Below, one piece after another: positions 1 to 9,340 of a stretch of 37,762 nucleotides of DNA. The stretch lies in the NCBI GenBank assembly GCA_005777405.1, contig SXMH01000211.1, positions 1-37,762 on the forward strand, in the 5' to 3' direction. Within the stretch, counting starts at the first letter, position 1, and the number at the start of each line of letters is the position of its first letter. Both the position numbers and the translations under genes were made by a program. The notes beneath the pieces were generated by a model that saw only the letters and a program-made list of their open reading frames with translations, was not told the origin of the DNA and ran no database searches. The stretch comes from Actinomycetota bacterium (GTDB lineage: Bacteria; Actinomycetota; Actinomycetes; Actinomycetales; Microbacteriaceae).

Positions 1-1
1 C

Positions 2-292
2 GGGCTCGGCATCGCGTGGAAGGCCTACCTGCTGTCGCTCGACGGGGCTGAACCGCCGGTGATCGACGGGCTCACGGCCGCGCAGCGCTTCTTCTTGTCG
101 TGGGCGCAGGCCTGGCAGATCGCCATTCGGCCCGAAGAAGCCTTGCGCTTGCTGTCGATCGACCCGCACTCGCCGAACGAGTTTCGGTGCAATCAGATCG
201 TGCGCAACATCGATGCCTTCATCGAGGCGTTCGAGGTGCAGGAGGGTGACTCGCTCTGGCTCGCCCCCGAGGAGCGGGTCACCATTTGGTAG
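2..292 (+). CDS. M13 (neprilysin/PepO) family metallopeptidase, C-terminal fragment
   Basis: The reading frame is open from the left edge, so only the last 96 or so residues are present and the start lies outside the window. The visible part matches the conserved end of M13 zinc endopeptidases: an LTAAQRFFLSWAQ block, then DPHSPNEFRCNQIVRN, an AFxVQEGD stretch and the terminal Trp (VTIW) that closes the active-site domain in this family. The HExxH zinc site lies upstream and cannot be checked. In the family the enzyme cleaves short peptides. The TAG stop overlaps the TTG start of the next gene by 7 bases, which suggests coupled translation. Family assignment is strong; substrate is unknown. 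Confidence 0.9.
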   Translation, partial: GLGIAWKAYLLSLDGAEPPVIDGLTAAQRFFLSWAQAWQIAIRPEEALRLLSIDPHSPNEFRCNQIVRNIDAFIEAFEVQEGDSLWLAPEERVTIW

Positions 293-1194
293 AACAGCCC
301 CTGCTGCGCACGAGGGGAGCCCAGGCGGGCCCCCCTCGACTGCCGCGCCACGCGGCCATTGAGCGCAAGCCCGGGTTCACGCCATCGTTCCGATCGCTCG
401 GGGCCTTGGCCTACGAAGGCGCTCGCGTCTCGGTCGCGGTGGTCGACCTCGATAGCGGGGAGACCGTCTTCGCGGTCGACGAGCGGCTCGTGCTGCCGAC
501 CGCGTCGATCGGCAAGATCTTGTTGCTCATCGAAGTGAGCGCGCGACTCACCGAGCGGACGGTGAGCGACTATGCGATCGCCGATCGCTCCGTGCAGGAT
601 GCCGTTGCCGACAGCGGCATCTGGCAGCACTTGCAAGCACCCGCCCTGCCCATCGCCGACCTCGCGGCGCTCGTCGGAGCCACGAGCGACAACCTCGCTA
701 CCAACGTGCTGCTGCGCCAGATCGGTCTCGACGCCGTGCGGTCGCGCACCGAGCGTCTGGGCCTCGTGCGCACCGCGCTGCTCGATCGTGTGCGCGATGT
801 GCGCGGCCCTGACGATGCCCCGCAGCTCTCGGTCGGGTCTGCGGCCGAACTCGCGTGGCTCTTCCAGGCGCTCGCGAGCGATCAGATCGTCGACGCGACG
901 ACGAGCCGACGCGTGCTGTCGTGGCTCTCGCTCAACAGCGACCTCTCGATGGTGGCGAGCGCGTTCGGCCGCGACCCGCTCTCGCACCGCGGCGTCGAAC
1001 ACAACACCTGGATGGTGAACAAGACAGGCACCGACCTGGGGGTGCGCAGCGAGGCCGGACTGTTGCGCGGGCCACGCACAGGCATCGCCTACTCGGTCTC
1101 GGTGCACTTCGACGACGCCAACCTCGCCGCCCGACTGCGCGTCATGGATGCCCTCCGCACGCTCGGCGTCGACCTCCTGGAGTACGTCCACTAG
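286..1194 (+). CDS. Class A beta-lactamase-fold serine hydrolase
   Basis: The 302-residue protein carries the serine beta-lactamase/penicillin-binding signature: SxxK (S74-IG-K77), SDN (134-136) and KTG (246-248, in NKTGTD). Spacing fits the class A fold. I see no ExxLN omega-loop motif between residues 150 and 185, where the deacylating Glu166 of true class A enzymes should lie, so it may be a peptidase or penicillin-binding-like hydrolase rather than an efficient beta-lactamase. No signal peptide is evident at the assigned start. The TTG start overlaps the M13 peptidase stop, so it appears to be the second gene of that operon. A later start is possible, because the first 30 residues are low complexity and unlike the family. 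Confidence 0.82.
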   Translation: MVEQPLLRTRGAQAGPPRLPRHAAIERKPGFTPSFRSLGALAYEGARVSVAVVDLDSGETVFAVDERLVLPTASIGKILLLIEVSARLTERTVSDYAIADRSVQDAVADSGIWQHLQAPALPIADLAALVGATSDNLATNVLLRQIGLDAVRSRTERLGLVRTALLDRVRDVRGPDDAPQLSVGSAAELAWLFQALASDQIVDATTSRRVLSWLSLNSDLSMVASAFGRDPLSHRGVEHNTWMVNKTGTDLGVRSEAGLLRGPRTGIAYSVSVHFDDANLAARLRVMDALRTLGVDLLEYVH

Positions 1195-1233
1195 GCCGGC
1201 TGGTCGCTCGCAGGGGCGCACCGACCGTTCTAC

Positions 1234-1262
1234 TTGTCCTCCTTTTGGGGGACCGCTACTCT
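1234..1262 (+). promoter_or_regulatory. Candidate sigma-70-type promoter for the first surface protein
   Basis: TTGTCC (1234-1239) and TACTCT (1257-1262) are separated by exactly 17 bases, leaving a leader of about 125 bases before the ATG at 1392. The match is modest and judged by eye. The 197-base gap 1195-1391 holds nothing else I can name. Confidence 0.35.
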
Positions 1263-1391
1263 GCGTTCACCCATGCACTGAAGCCATTCCCGACGCTCGG
1301 GCGGAAGTGCGCGCAAGTCCCCCTCTAACCGAACCGTTCCACCCGCCGTCGTCGGAGACGGATGGCTCCCTTCCCCCAGGAGCTGATACCC

Positions 1392-3245
1392 ATGATTCGC
1401 TCGCGATTTTTTGCTGCCCTCACGGCGGTCGTACTCGCTCTCGGTTTCTCCTTCGCCGGGTCGAGTGCCGCCCTCGCTGGTCAAGGCGAGAACAATGGCG
1501 CCGACAAGGTCTTCGTGTGCAAGTACGTCGGAACCCCCGGTACCGATGAGGTATTGCAGACCGGCCAGAACCCCATCAGCGTCAGCGTCAATGCGATTCC
1601 CAACTATCAAGGCGTGGGCTCGTACTTTGCTGATGCTCAAGGGCGTTCGTATGTGCTCGCGGAAGACACGCGCACGGGCGGCGGTCAAACTGGTGAGCCC
1701 GATGTCTCGGAGTGCCCGCCGGCCCAGGGACCTGTTGCTAGTGCGTCCATTACGCCAGCGGCAGCGGACTGCGACAACGACACGCAGCTGATTGCGACCA
1801 ACGGCTCCATCAGCAACGCCACGTGGGGAACCCCCGTGATTGACGGCAGTCAGATCAGCATCACCGCGACACGCACGGGTTCGGCACTCTTTGCGGCGGG
1901 CGATGGAGTCTCGGGTGACCGCACGACCAAGACCTTCACGTTCCCCTTCGAGCAGGCGCCCGTGGGCGATTGTGGGCCAGGAGTGGCGACGGCCGGCATC
2001 ACGATCAACGTTCCCGATTGCTTCGACAACCGTTCCACGCTCATCGCGAGTGACGACGCCAACTCGAGCAACATTGCGTCGTGGAGCACCGTGACGACTG
2101 ACGTCAACGGTGACGACACCTACTTGCTCATCACCGCGACCGCGGCTGACGGCTTTGTCTTCGCCGCCGGCGAAGGCGTGAGCGATGACGGAACCCAGAA
2201 GACATTTCGCGTTCTGCAAGAGACGGTCACTGACGAAGACTGTGTGCTTCCGGCGATCGGAGTCGTTGTTGTCGGAGAGAAGATCACGTGTCTTGATCCC
2301 GAGGGCTGGTTCTCGTTCGGCCCCGGAGACGGCGTGAGCGAGGCCGACGCAGCACTGATCGAGTGGACCGTAGGCCCTGCTGAATACGGCGACAACGACG
2401 AGCCGGGCATCCAGCACGCAGTGTCTGAGACGGTGACCATCACGGTGACGGCCAGCCTGGTCGACAGCGCGCTCGGCGAATACGCCGTGAGTGACGAGTC
2501 GGGTGACGGTGAGGTCGACCCCGAGACAGGTGCGATCACGTGGACCTTCATGTTCTTCGAAGCGAGCGACTGCGATGAGACCGTCGTGGTGCCCGAGGTG
2601 GAGTACGTGGACGAGTGCGACACCATGAGCTACACGATCTTCGCGGCAGTGGGCGTGACCTACACCCGCACGGTCAACGGCTTCGAGTACGCCGTGGTCT
2701 TCCCCGATGGTGAAGACTCGGTGACGTTCCCCGCGGCGTTGCTCGACGAGGTTCAGGTTGAAGCGACGGCGCTGCCGGGCTACGTGCTGTCCGACGACTA
2801 CGAGATCTGGGACTACCAGTTCGTCGAGGGCTTCTGCCCCGAGACCGGGCCGGCGACCACGGCTTCGGCCGAGTTCACGCTCGGCGAGTGTGAGGGCGAC
2901 AGTACGGTCGAACTCACCGACGAAGGCGGAGTCATCTGGCGCATCGACGGCGAGGTCGTCGACGGCAACGCGACGCATTCGCTGCCTGTTGGCACCGAGG
3001 TCGAGGTCACTGCCGAGCTTGAGGGCCCGACTGACGAGCAGCCACTGGGCTGGACGTGGAGCGACCCCGAGCAAGTGACGAGTTGGGTTGACAGCATCCC
3101 GGCCGTCGACGAGGAGTGCTCGCCCGAACTGCTCGCGTCGACCGGCTTGGGCACTCTCGCCGAGCAGGTGGGCGTGCTCGCGGTGCTGCTGACTCTGGCA
3201 GGCATGGGCCTCGTGATCCGTCGCCGCTTGAGCCCGGTGGCGTAG
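1392..3245 (+). CDS. Secreted LAxTG-anchored surface protein with Cys-framed modules
   Basis: This 617-residue protein has a Sec signal peptide (MIRSRFF then a hydrophobic core, probable cleavage after ALA at residue 29). The C-terminal sorting signal is LASTG (581-585), a membrane segment and an RRR tail. LAxTG is the motif typical of class E sortases of high-GC Gram-positives, so it is probably linked to the wall. The mature part is acidic and Thr/Val-rich with regularly spaced Cys. Two segments, about 2599-2835 and 2887-3115, follow a module of Cys, about 15 residues, GV-x-(W/Y), a PxG-x-VxVxA turn and a closing aromatic strand, also found in the next gene. The start was placed at 1392, not the upstream in-frame GTG, because AGGAG lies just before it. 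I recognise no enzymatic domain; an adhesin or wall-scaffold role is inference. Confidence 0.85.
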   Translation: MIRSRFFAALTAVVLALGFSFAGSSAALAGQGENNGADKVFVCKYVGTPGTDEVLQTGQNPISVSVNAIPNYQGVGSYFADAQGRSYVLAEDTRTGGGQTGEPDVSECPPAQGPVASASITPAAADCDNDTQLIATNGSISNATWGTPVIDGSQISITATRTGSALFAAGDGVSGDRTTKTFTFPFEQAPVGDCGPGVATAGITINVPDCFDNRSTLIASDDANSSNIASWSTVTTDVNGDDTYLLITATAADGFVFAAGEGVSDDGTQKTFRVLQETVTDEDCVLPAIGVVVVGEKITCLDPEGWFSFGPGDGVSEADAALIEWTVGPAEYGDNDEPGIQHAVSETVTITVTASLVDSALGEYAVSDESGDGEVDPETGAITWTFMFFEASDCDETVVVPEVEYVDECDTMSYTIFAAVGVTYTRTVNGFEYAVVFPDGEDSVTFPAALLDEVQVEATALPGYVLSDDYEIWDYQFVEGFCPETGPATTASAEFTLGECEGDSTVELTDEGGVIWRIDGEVVDGNATHSLPVGTEVEVTAELEGPTDEQPLGWTWSDPEQVTSWVDSIPAVDEECSPELLASTGLGTLAEQVGVLAVLLTLAGMGLVIRRRLSPVA

Positions 3246-3249
3246 AGCG

Positions 3250-3286
3250 TGGTCGGTCTGCCCCCACTGCGGGGGCAGACCGACCA
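3250..3286 (+). terminator. Strong hairpin terminator after the first surface protein gene
   Basis: A perfect 16-bp stem (3250-3265 with 3271-3286) closes a 5-base loop (actgc) and begins 5 bases after the stop codon. A pyrimidine-rich stretch rather than a clean T tract follows, as is common in high-GC actinobacteria. Confidence 0.85.
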
Positions 3287-3452
3287 GTCTGTCCTTCCTT
3301 TCATGTTTCTCATCCGATAGTGTGACCAAACGTCGAGAAGTGGGCGCACCCGACATTCGCCCTCGGTCTCGACGCGCGGCACCCACCGCAGCAACGGTTC
3401 CCCCCAGAACCGGCAGCACCACCCGAATAACCCGAATACCCGATCCCCCCTT

Positions 3453-3478
3453 CTTCGAGCGCGCTCGCGTGCTCGAAG
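3453..3478 (+). promoter_or_regulatory. Leader hairpin just upstream of the Shine-Dalgarno of the second surface protein
   Basis: CTTCGAGC (3453-3460) pairs perfectly with GCTCGAAG (3471-3478). A G-T pair and two further G-C pairs extend the stem to 11 bp around a ctcg tetraloop. AGGAG (3496-3500) and the ATG at 3508 follow within 30 bases. No T tract follows, so a role in translation or mRNA stability is more likely than termination; this is inference. Confidence 0.5.
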
Positions 3479-3507
3479 CGCGGGCTCCCTCACCCAGGAG
3501 CACCCCC

Positions 3508-6500
3508 ATGCAACGCAAAGAACTCCGTCGTCTTGAGCGCCGCCACAGCCTGCGCAAGCGCATTCTTGCTGGCGGCACCGCCGTTCTCATCGCCCTCGGC
3601 ATGGCCGTCGGCGGCACGGCGCCCGCATTCTCGACGGGCGGCGGCGGAGCGTCGACGAACCCCAACACCACGGAGTACTGGCAAGCCAAGTACCCCAACG
3701 CGGTGGCGTGCTACTACCACGAGAGCAATGGCGGGTCGCACGGCAGCGTGGTCGACGGCGCCGTGGTGCTCGGCGAGTACGGCAGCGACTGGCCCGGCGA
3801 CCGCTGGGAGGTGCTGATCGTCAAGGGTGGCAGCAACGGCGGTGACGGCAACGGCAACATGGTCTACGAGCTGCCGCAGGCCGGCCTCAAGAACACCTAC
3901 TACCCGCCGACCAACCCGAACAACGGCAAGCCTTTCGGCGTCTCGCACTGGATCGTGTGTAAGGGCGAGACCCCGGCGCCCGAGGTTCCCAAGGCGGGCA
4001 ACGACCTCGACTGTGTCACTGCCACGAACTACCCCGGCCGCGCGCTAACCAACGGCGACCACATCAACATGGATGTGGTGCAAGACGGCAAGAAGTTCCA
4101 GATCAACGCTCAGATCGACCGTCGGCAGTCGCAAGACCCGCGCAGTGAGTCGGGACTCGTGGTGCGCGTCAACGCCCCCGGGTTCTCCAACATCGTTCTG
4201 CCGATCACCAATGCTCAGCGCGACTCGGGCATTTTCGAGTTCGAGTACTCCACCTACCTCACCGGCTCGTGGACGATCGAGTGGGTGCAGTTCAACAGCA
4301 CCTACTTCAACCAAGACCGCAACAGCGCGAAGTTCCTGATCTGTGGTGACCTCCCGACCGAAGAACTCGTCGAGCCCACGGTCGACTCGACCCCGATGAC
4401 CTGCGACACCGACGGCAGCTACACGCTCGACCCGGTCGAGGGTGTCGTGTGGTTCGTCGCTGTGACGGCGCTCGATGGCACTCCGGCTGACGACGACTTC
4501 GAGCAGGTCGACCCCGGCACTTACCCCGTGTCGACCGACCAGACGGTGCACGTGCGCGCGGAGGTCGAGAGCGATGAGTACGGCTTCGCACCCGAGACGC
4601 AGACCGAATGGGCTATCGACTTCGAGCGCCCGGGCGACTGCGCCCCGCCGCCCTGTATCCCGGACGAGTTCATCTCGTACACGTACAACAACACGAACAA
4701 CACCGGCGTCGTGACCGTCGTGCAGCCCCAGGGCTATGACGACCAGCTCTGCGCGCCGCTGTACGTGACCGCTGCCGCGTGGGCGTTCGACCGCCACGAC
4801 AACCAGTGGACTCAGACGCTCGTCGTCGCCAACGAGATCAATGGCGGCACGGCGATCACTGAGCCGGGAACCTACGAGTACGGCGCTCCGGTCGGCTGTG
4901 GCCAGGGCGACATCTACGCCTCGCGCACCGCGTTCCCGAAGCCGTCACCGTTCCTCAACGGCCCGAACAACCCGGCGTGGCCTGACGGTGTGACGCCGTG
5001 GCCCTTCGTCGAGACCTTCCTGCACAACATGGGCTTCGACGGACCGAACCCGACCTACATGGTCACGCAGCCCGGTTGTAACGCTCTCGAGCCGGTCGCG
5101 CCCGACTACACGGCGATCGACAAGTGTGAGCAGTACGGCTCGCTGACGCTCGACGATTCGAGCCCCTACATCTCGTACATCGTGCGCGATGAGGAGGGCA
5201 CCGTCGTCGACGCGGCCGACGCCAAGGAGGGCACCTTCACGGTGACCGCCGTCGCGGCATTCCCCTACGTGCTCAAGAACTACCCTGCAGGCGGCTGGGT
5301 CGTCGAGCTCGGCGACTACCGCGAGTGCGTCGAGCCGACGTTCACCGCCAACCCGGTGACCGATGTCGACTGCGTGAGCAACGTTCCCTACATCTCGAGC
5401 CAGGTCTCGGTCACCGACCCCGACGGCACGCTGCCGGCAGGCACGCCCGTCTACATGGTCTTCGCCTACCCGGGTGACGCTTCGCAGAACCACGAAGTGC
5501 AGATCGGCGTGCTCGATGCTGATGGCAACCTCGTCGGCGACGACGTGCTGTGGCCTGGCGCCGCGGTCGACGGTGACGGCAACGCCACCGACTGGCCCGG
5601 TTGGGACTTCGTCGACGGCGCCTGGGTGCCCACCGCTGCCTACGAGCAGTTCGGGTGGACGCGCGACCTCACCGCCGTCACCATTCGGGTGAACCCGGAG
5701 ATCGAGGTGCCGCTCAGCTACCCCGGCCCGACCGAGGCGTGCTACGGCCCCGTCGAGATCGCGCCCGTTCCGGTCGCGAGCGAGTGCGACGAGCAGCAGG
5801 GTCTCGGCTTCGACCTGCCGGCGATCACCGGGGTGACCTGGTTCGTCAACGGCGAAGAGCGCTCGGGCTTCCAGCCCGTCACGGTGGCCGGCGACTACGT
5901 CGTGACCTTCGAGATCGACGCCGACGCTGAGGGCGGACCCTTCGCACTCACTCCGGGCGCCGAGGATGAGTTCACGTTCTCATACACGGCGGAAGACCTC
6001 ACGGCCTGCGACCCGCCGGTGCTGCCGGTGACGGATGCCCAGCTCGCCTTCCTCGCACCCACGTGTGAGCTCGGCCAGCGACTCGACCCCGAGAACTACG
6101 TGTTCGACGCCGAGCTCGCTGAGCACGTCTCGACCACGGTCGAGGGCTCGAGCTACACCGTCGTGTTCCGCATTCTCGACTCGGCGGAGGACGCGGTCTT
6201 CGACCAGAGCCCCGACGTGACCGTCGATGGCCGCACCGTGACCGATGAGGGCAAGACCCTCACCTTCACGGGCACGCTCAGTGGCGTGCTCACCGGCGAG
6301 GAGTGCGACCGTGTCATCGAGGTCGTCGACCCCTACGGCGTGACCGACACCTGCCTCGAGGGCGCGAGCTACTACGTGCGTCTCGTGGAGGGTGTGGAGT
6401 ACACCATCACGGTCAACGGCGGCACGCCGACGGTCGTCAACTGGAGCGGCACCAACGAGGTGCGCACGTTCTCGGCGGCGCCGGGCGACGTGCTCAACAT

Positions 6501-6969
6501 CACTGCCGCGGCCACCTAGGGCTTCACCCTCGCGCCGCAGCCCGGACCGCTCGACCACACCTTCGAGGTCTGGCCCGAGGAGTGCCTGCCGACCCTGCCG
6601 CTCGTCGAGGGCTCGGTGACGTTCACTCCTGCCAGCTGCCTTGACTCGACCAACTGGGTCACGCTCGACGATGTCGAGGGTGTGCAGTGGCTCGTCAATG
6701 GCGAAGAGCGCGACGCGGCCCGCTGGCCGATGCCCGCCGGCACCGTCGAGGTCGAAGCTACGGCCCTCGAAGGCTTCGGTTTCGGCCCTGAGACGCAGAC
6801 GTCGTGGGAGTTCACGTTCGCTGCGGTCGACGACTCGACGTGCGACGTCGATGAACTCGCCATGACGGGCGCCTCGAACGCTCTCGTCGGCACGGGAATC
6901 GCCGCGCTGCTCATCACCCTCGCGGGAATGGGCGTCGTCATCGGTCGCCGGGTGCGCCAGGAGGCTTAA
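3508..6969 (+). pseudogene. Large LAxTG-anchored surface protein interrupted by an in-frame TAG
   Basis: From ATG 3508 (AGGAG 7 bases upstream) the frame runs 1003 codons, then TAG (6517-6519), and continues open in the same frame for 149 more codons to TAA at 6969. The N-terminus is a long signal peptide (MQRKELRRLERRHS, hydrophobic core, APAFS). The part after the stop encodes one more Cys-framed module and a full sorting signal: LAMTG (about 1117-1121 of the read-through product), membrane segment, GRRVRQ tail. The interrupted module aligns with intact ones: where they read ALEGFGF or ALPGYVL, this copy reads AAT-stop-GFTL. One base change (TAG from GAG, CAG, AAG or TAC) explains it. As read, the product would be secreted but not anchored. 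Alternatives are a sequencing error, a recent null allele or read-through. The function of the surface protein is unknown. Confidence 0.85.
6517..6519 (+). other. In-frame amber codon splitting the surface protein from its anchor
   Basis: TAG lies at codon 1004 of the surface protein frame, inside a conserved module. Protein-like sequence with family motifs continues on both sides in the same frame. Confidence 0.9.
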
Positions 6970-7038
6970 GCCGCACTTCTGCACCAGACCGGTGCGCCGG
7001 GCCGACCCGAGCGCGACCCGGCGCACCTCGCACCAGCC

Positions 7039-7076
7039 GAACCGGGTGCTCGCTGATCACAGCGGGCACCCGGTTC
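7039..7076 (+). terminator. Terminator after the surface protein locus
   Basis: GAACCGGGTGC (7039-7049) pairs perfectly with GCACCCGGTTC (7066-7076). A T-G pair and CGCT/AGCG extend the stem to 16 bp with a 6-base loop (gatcac). TTC follows. Confidence 0.85.
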
Positions 7077-7095
7077 TTCGTGCGAGCATCGCCGC

Positions 7096-7503
7096 ATGAT
7101 CACACCGGCCCTTGCGCGGCAGCTGCGTGACGCCGGACTTCGCTGGAAGCCCGAGTCAGGAGACCGTTTTCAGCTCGACCAGCCTGAGCTCGATGGCGAG
7201 ACCTACACCGTGAGCGAACTCACGATCGAAACGCACGACTACGCCACCGGCACCGTGCTCGGGTTCAATGGAACGACCGAGTGGGCCCTCGATTCGGTGC
7301 CGGTCGATGAGGCGTTATGGCTGCCCCGCGAAGACCAGTTGCGCGACCTGCTGCGTGGCACCTTTCGACGCCTCGAGCGTGATGGAGACGACTACGCCGT
7401 CACAATCGAACTCGACGGCGAGCCGCTCACCTCGCGCAGCCTGGTCGCGGCCGAAGCCTACGGCCGCGCCTTGCTCGCGCTGTTGGAGCGGTCGCAGGCC
7501 TGA
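7096..7503 (+). CDS. Conserved actinobacterial protein of unknown function (135 aa)
   Basis: I cannot assign a function. It is a soluble, acidic protein with no signal peptide or membrane segment. A central GFNGTTEWALDSV stretch is followed by EALWLPREDQLRDLL, a conserved look that I associate with small actinobacterial proteins sometimes given misleading pilus-assembly names in databases. It starts 20 bases after a strong terminator, so it likely has its own promoter. The next gene begins 18 bases after its stop but carries its own -10 hexamer. Confidence 0.75.
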   Translation: MITPALARQLRDAGLRWKPESGDRFQLDQPELDGETYTVSELTIETHDYATGTVLGFNGTTEWALDSVPVDEALWLPREDQLRDLLRGTFRRLERDGDDYAVTIELDGEPLTSRSLVAAEAYGRALLALLERSQA

Positions 7504-7508
7504 GGTCG

Positions 7509-7514
7509 TAGGCT
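7509..7514 (+). promoter_or_regulatory. -10 element TAGGCT of a leaderless transcript
   Basis: TAGGCT ends 6 bases before the GTG at 7521 and no Shine-Dalgarno sequence precedes that start. Transcription would begin at or next to the start codon. Confidence 0.55.
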
Positions 7515-7520
7515 GACGAG

Positions 7521-8840
7521 GTGAGCAGCATGATCGTCGTCGGCGCCGGTCTTGCGGGTCTCATCGCGGCTCGCGAGCTCGTGTTGCAGGGTCATGAGGT
7601 GCAGATCGTCGAGAGTGCCGACCGCGCCGGCGGTGGCATCGAACGACGCGAGCTCGCCGGTATTCCCCTCGACGTGGGGGCGAGCTGGTTCGACCCGCGC
7701 GACGGCGAGGTTGCTTCCTTGCTCGCGCGCGTGACCGATGCACCCACCATCGTCGCGGCGTCACCCGTGCGCTGGTGGATCGAGGCGGGCTCATCGGCAC
7801 TGCCGCTTCCGCACCTGACCATCGAAGGGGTGCCCGCGGCGCCGCTGTCGCAGGAGTGCGTCGAGATCGTGGGCCGAGGGGCAGCCTGGCGAGGGATGCT
7901 CGACGCGGTGCTGCCCGGGCCCTACGGCGCGAACGCCGCCACGCTGGGCGGGCTCGTGCGGGCGCGGATGGGCGACGGCATCGTCGAGCGGCTCATGGTT
8001 CCGGTCGTGCGTGCCACGCGCGGAGTGCATCCGGATGCTCTGCCGATCGCCGCGGCAACGGGACTGCGGCACGCGCTGCTGCAGCAGAACTCGCTCGGTC
8101 GTGCCGTCACGCACCTCGCGCTCGACCGCGCACCGAATGAGCATCTCGCGACGCTCGACGGCGGCATGTCGACTCTCGTTGACGCGCTGCTGGCCGAGCT
8201 TGACCGTTTCGGTGTTCCCGTGCGACTCGGGTGCGCAGTCGACCCCGTCGCCGAGGCCGAGGATGGTCGCGGGCACGCGAGCGATACCGGGTTGCGCATC
8301 GACGGAACGTGGGTCGACGGAAACGTGGTGGTTGCCGCTCCGCTCGACAGCAGCGGTATCGACGGCGAGTCGACGGTCGGCACGATCGTGTTCGATGAGC
8401 GCGTCGTGCCTGCCGAGCATCGGGGCGCGGGAGTGCTCGGTCGTGGTGATGCTGATGGACGATTGCGGCGCGCGACGGAGCTGAGTGCGCTGTGGTCGCT
8501 GGGGCCTCCGGCAGCCGGTCGCGTGGTGCTGCGCGTCGAGGTGGTGGGCAGGCACGACCTCGCGCAGCTCGTGGCCGAGGTGGCGCGCTGCTGGGGTCTG
8601 CCTCTCGACGAGTCGTCGGTGCTCGACGCGCACGTGGGCGTGCGCCCCGACTGGTCGGCGCGGCCCTTCGAGACACCGGGGGACGCCGTCGATGTAGGTC
8701 CGTACCGGGGCGTTGTTGCGCAGATCGGCGCGCATCGCAGCGGCACCGGCGTGCACTTGGTGGTCGCCCACACTCTCTCCACCATGCGCCAACTCTCGAG
8801 CGCGACGGCGGAGGGCGAGCGCGCCGGCGAGCAGGCCTGA
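7521..8840 (+). CDS. FAD-dependent oxidoreductase, protoporphyrinogen-oxidase-like
   Basis: The protein (439 aa) opens with a Rossmann FAD motif (VVGAGLAGLIAA, residues 6-17; ribose-binding Glu near 31) followed by an RAGGGIE stretch, as in the amine oxidase/protoporphyrinogen oxidase group. HemG/HemY-type enzymes oxidise coproporphyrinogen III or protoporphyrinogen IX. A HemD-like gene 1.2 kb downstream supports a tetrapyrrole role, but overall conservation looks weak and other flavin amine oxidases remain possible. The start is GTG with a leaderless-type promoter. The C-terminal third, rich in Ser/Thr and Arg, shows no membrane anchor. Confidence 0.7.
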   Translation: MSSMIVVGAGLAGLIAARELVLQGHEVQIVESADRAGGGIERRELAGIPLDVGASWFDPRDGEVASLLARVTDAPTIVAASPVRWWIEAGSSALPLPHLTIEGVPAAPLSQECVEIVGRGAAWRGMLDAVLPGPYGANAATLGGLVRARMGDGIVERLMVPVVRATRGVHPDALPIAAATGLRHALLQQNSLGRAVTHLALDRAPNEHLATLDGGMSTLVDALLAELDRFGVPVRLGCAVDPVAEAEDGRGHASDTGLRIDGTWVDGNVVVAAPLDSSGIDGESTVGTIVFDERVVPAEHRGAGVLGRGDADGRLRRATELSALWSLGPPAAGRVVLRVEVVGRHDLAQLVAEVARCWGLPLDESSVLDAHVGVRPDWSARPFETPGDAVDVGPYRGVVAQIGAHRSGTGVHLVVAHTLSTMRQLSSATAEGERAGEQA

Positions 8841-8970
8841 CCCGGCCTAGCACGCCGCGAGGCTCCTGGGAATCCCCTCCGCATCACTCGACTGTCAGTC
8901 GGGTGCGCGCACTACGCTGGTCACCGCGCCACGATCGAGCCGCACTCGGTCGGGCCGAGAGGAGTTCGCC

Positions 8971-9321
8971 ATGAGAGGCAAGATTCTGTTCGCCACCGGC
9001 CTTGCCGTTGGTTACGTACTGGGCACTCGCGCGGGTCGCGAGCGCTACGAGCAGCTCAAGCGCAGTGCGCTCGGCTTCTGGAACGACCCTCGAGTGCAGC
9101 ACCGCGTCGACCAGGTCGAAGACTTCGTGAAAGAGAAGGCTCCCGAAGTCGCCGACTTCGTGACGGATGGCGCCAAGAAGGTTGTCGGCGCCGTCTCGGG
9201 CAAGTCTGACGCCACGAAGCCTGCTCCGAAGTCGACGACCAAGACCGCGTCGAAGACTCCCGCGAAGAAGTCGACCACCGGCAGCTCGACGACGCGCGCG
9301 AGCACCTCGCGCTCGTCGTGA
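8971..9321 (+). CDS. YtxH-like small envelope/stress protein
   Basis: This 116-residue protein has a short N-terminal hydrophobic segment (ILFATGLAVGYVLG) followed by TRAGRERYEQL, the typical start of YtxH-type general-stress proteins, then an amphipathic helical part and a Lys/Ser/Thr/Ala-rich tail like that of histone-like proteins. GAGGAG precedes the ATG, giving a good start. It is followed at 20 bases by the Holin-X gene and then DUF3618, a trio that often travels together in actinobacteria. Function is unknown; association with the inner membrane is likely. Confidence 0.78.
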   Translation: MRGKILFATGLAVGYVLGTRAGRERYEQLKRSALGFWNDPRVQHRVDQVEDFVKEKAPEVADFVTDGAKKVVGAVSGKSDATKPAPKSTTKTASKTPAKKSTTGSSTTRASTSRSS

Positions 9322-9340
9322 CTGACGGCAGGAGCATCCT

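Noticed and set aside
1230-3698. An 822-codon open frame on the minus strand across the first surface protein gene
   Set aside because: It is antisense to a gene with a signal peptide, sorting signal and ribosome-binding site. Its product is Arg/His/Val-rich with no recognisable domain, typical of mirror frames in high-GC DNA.
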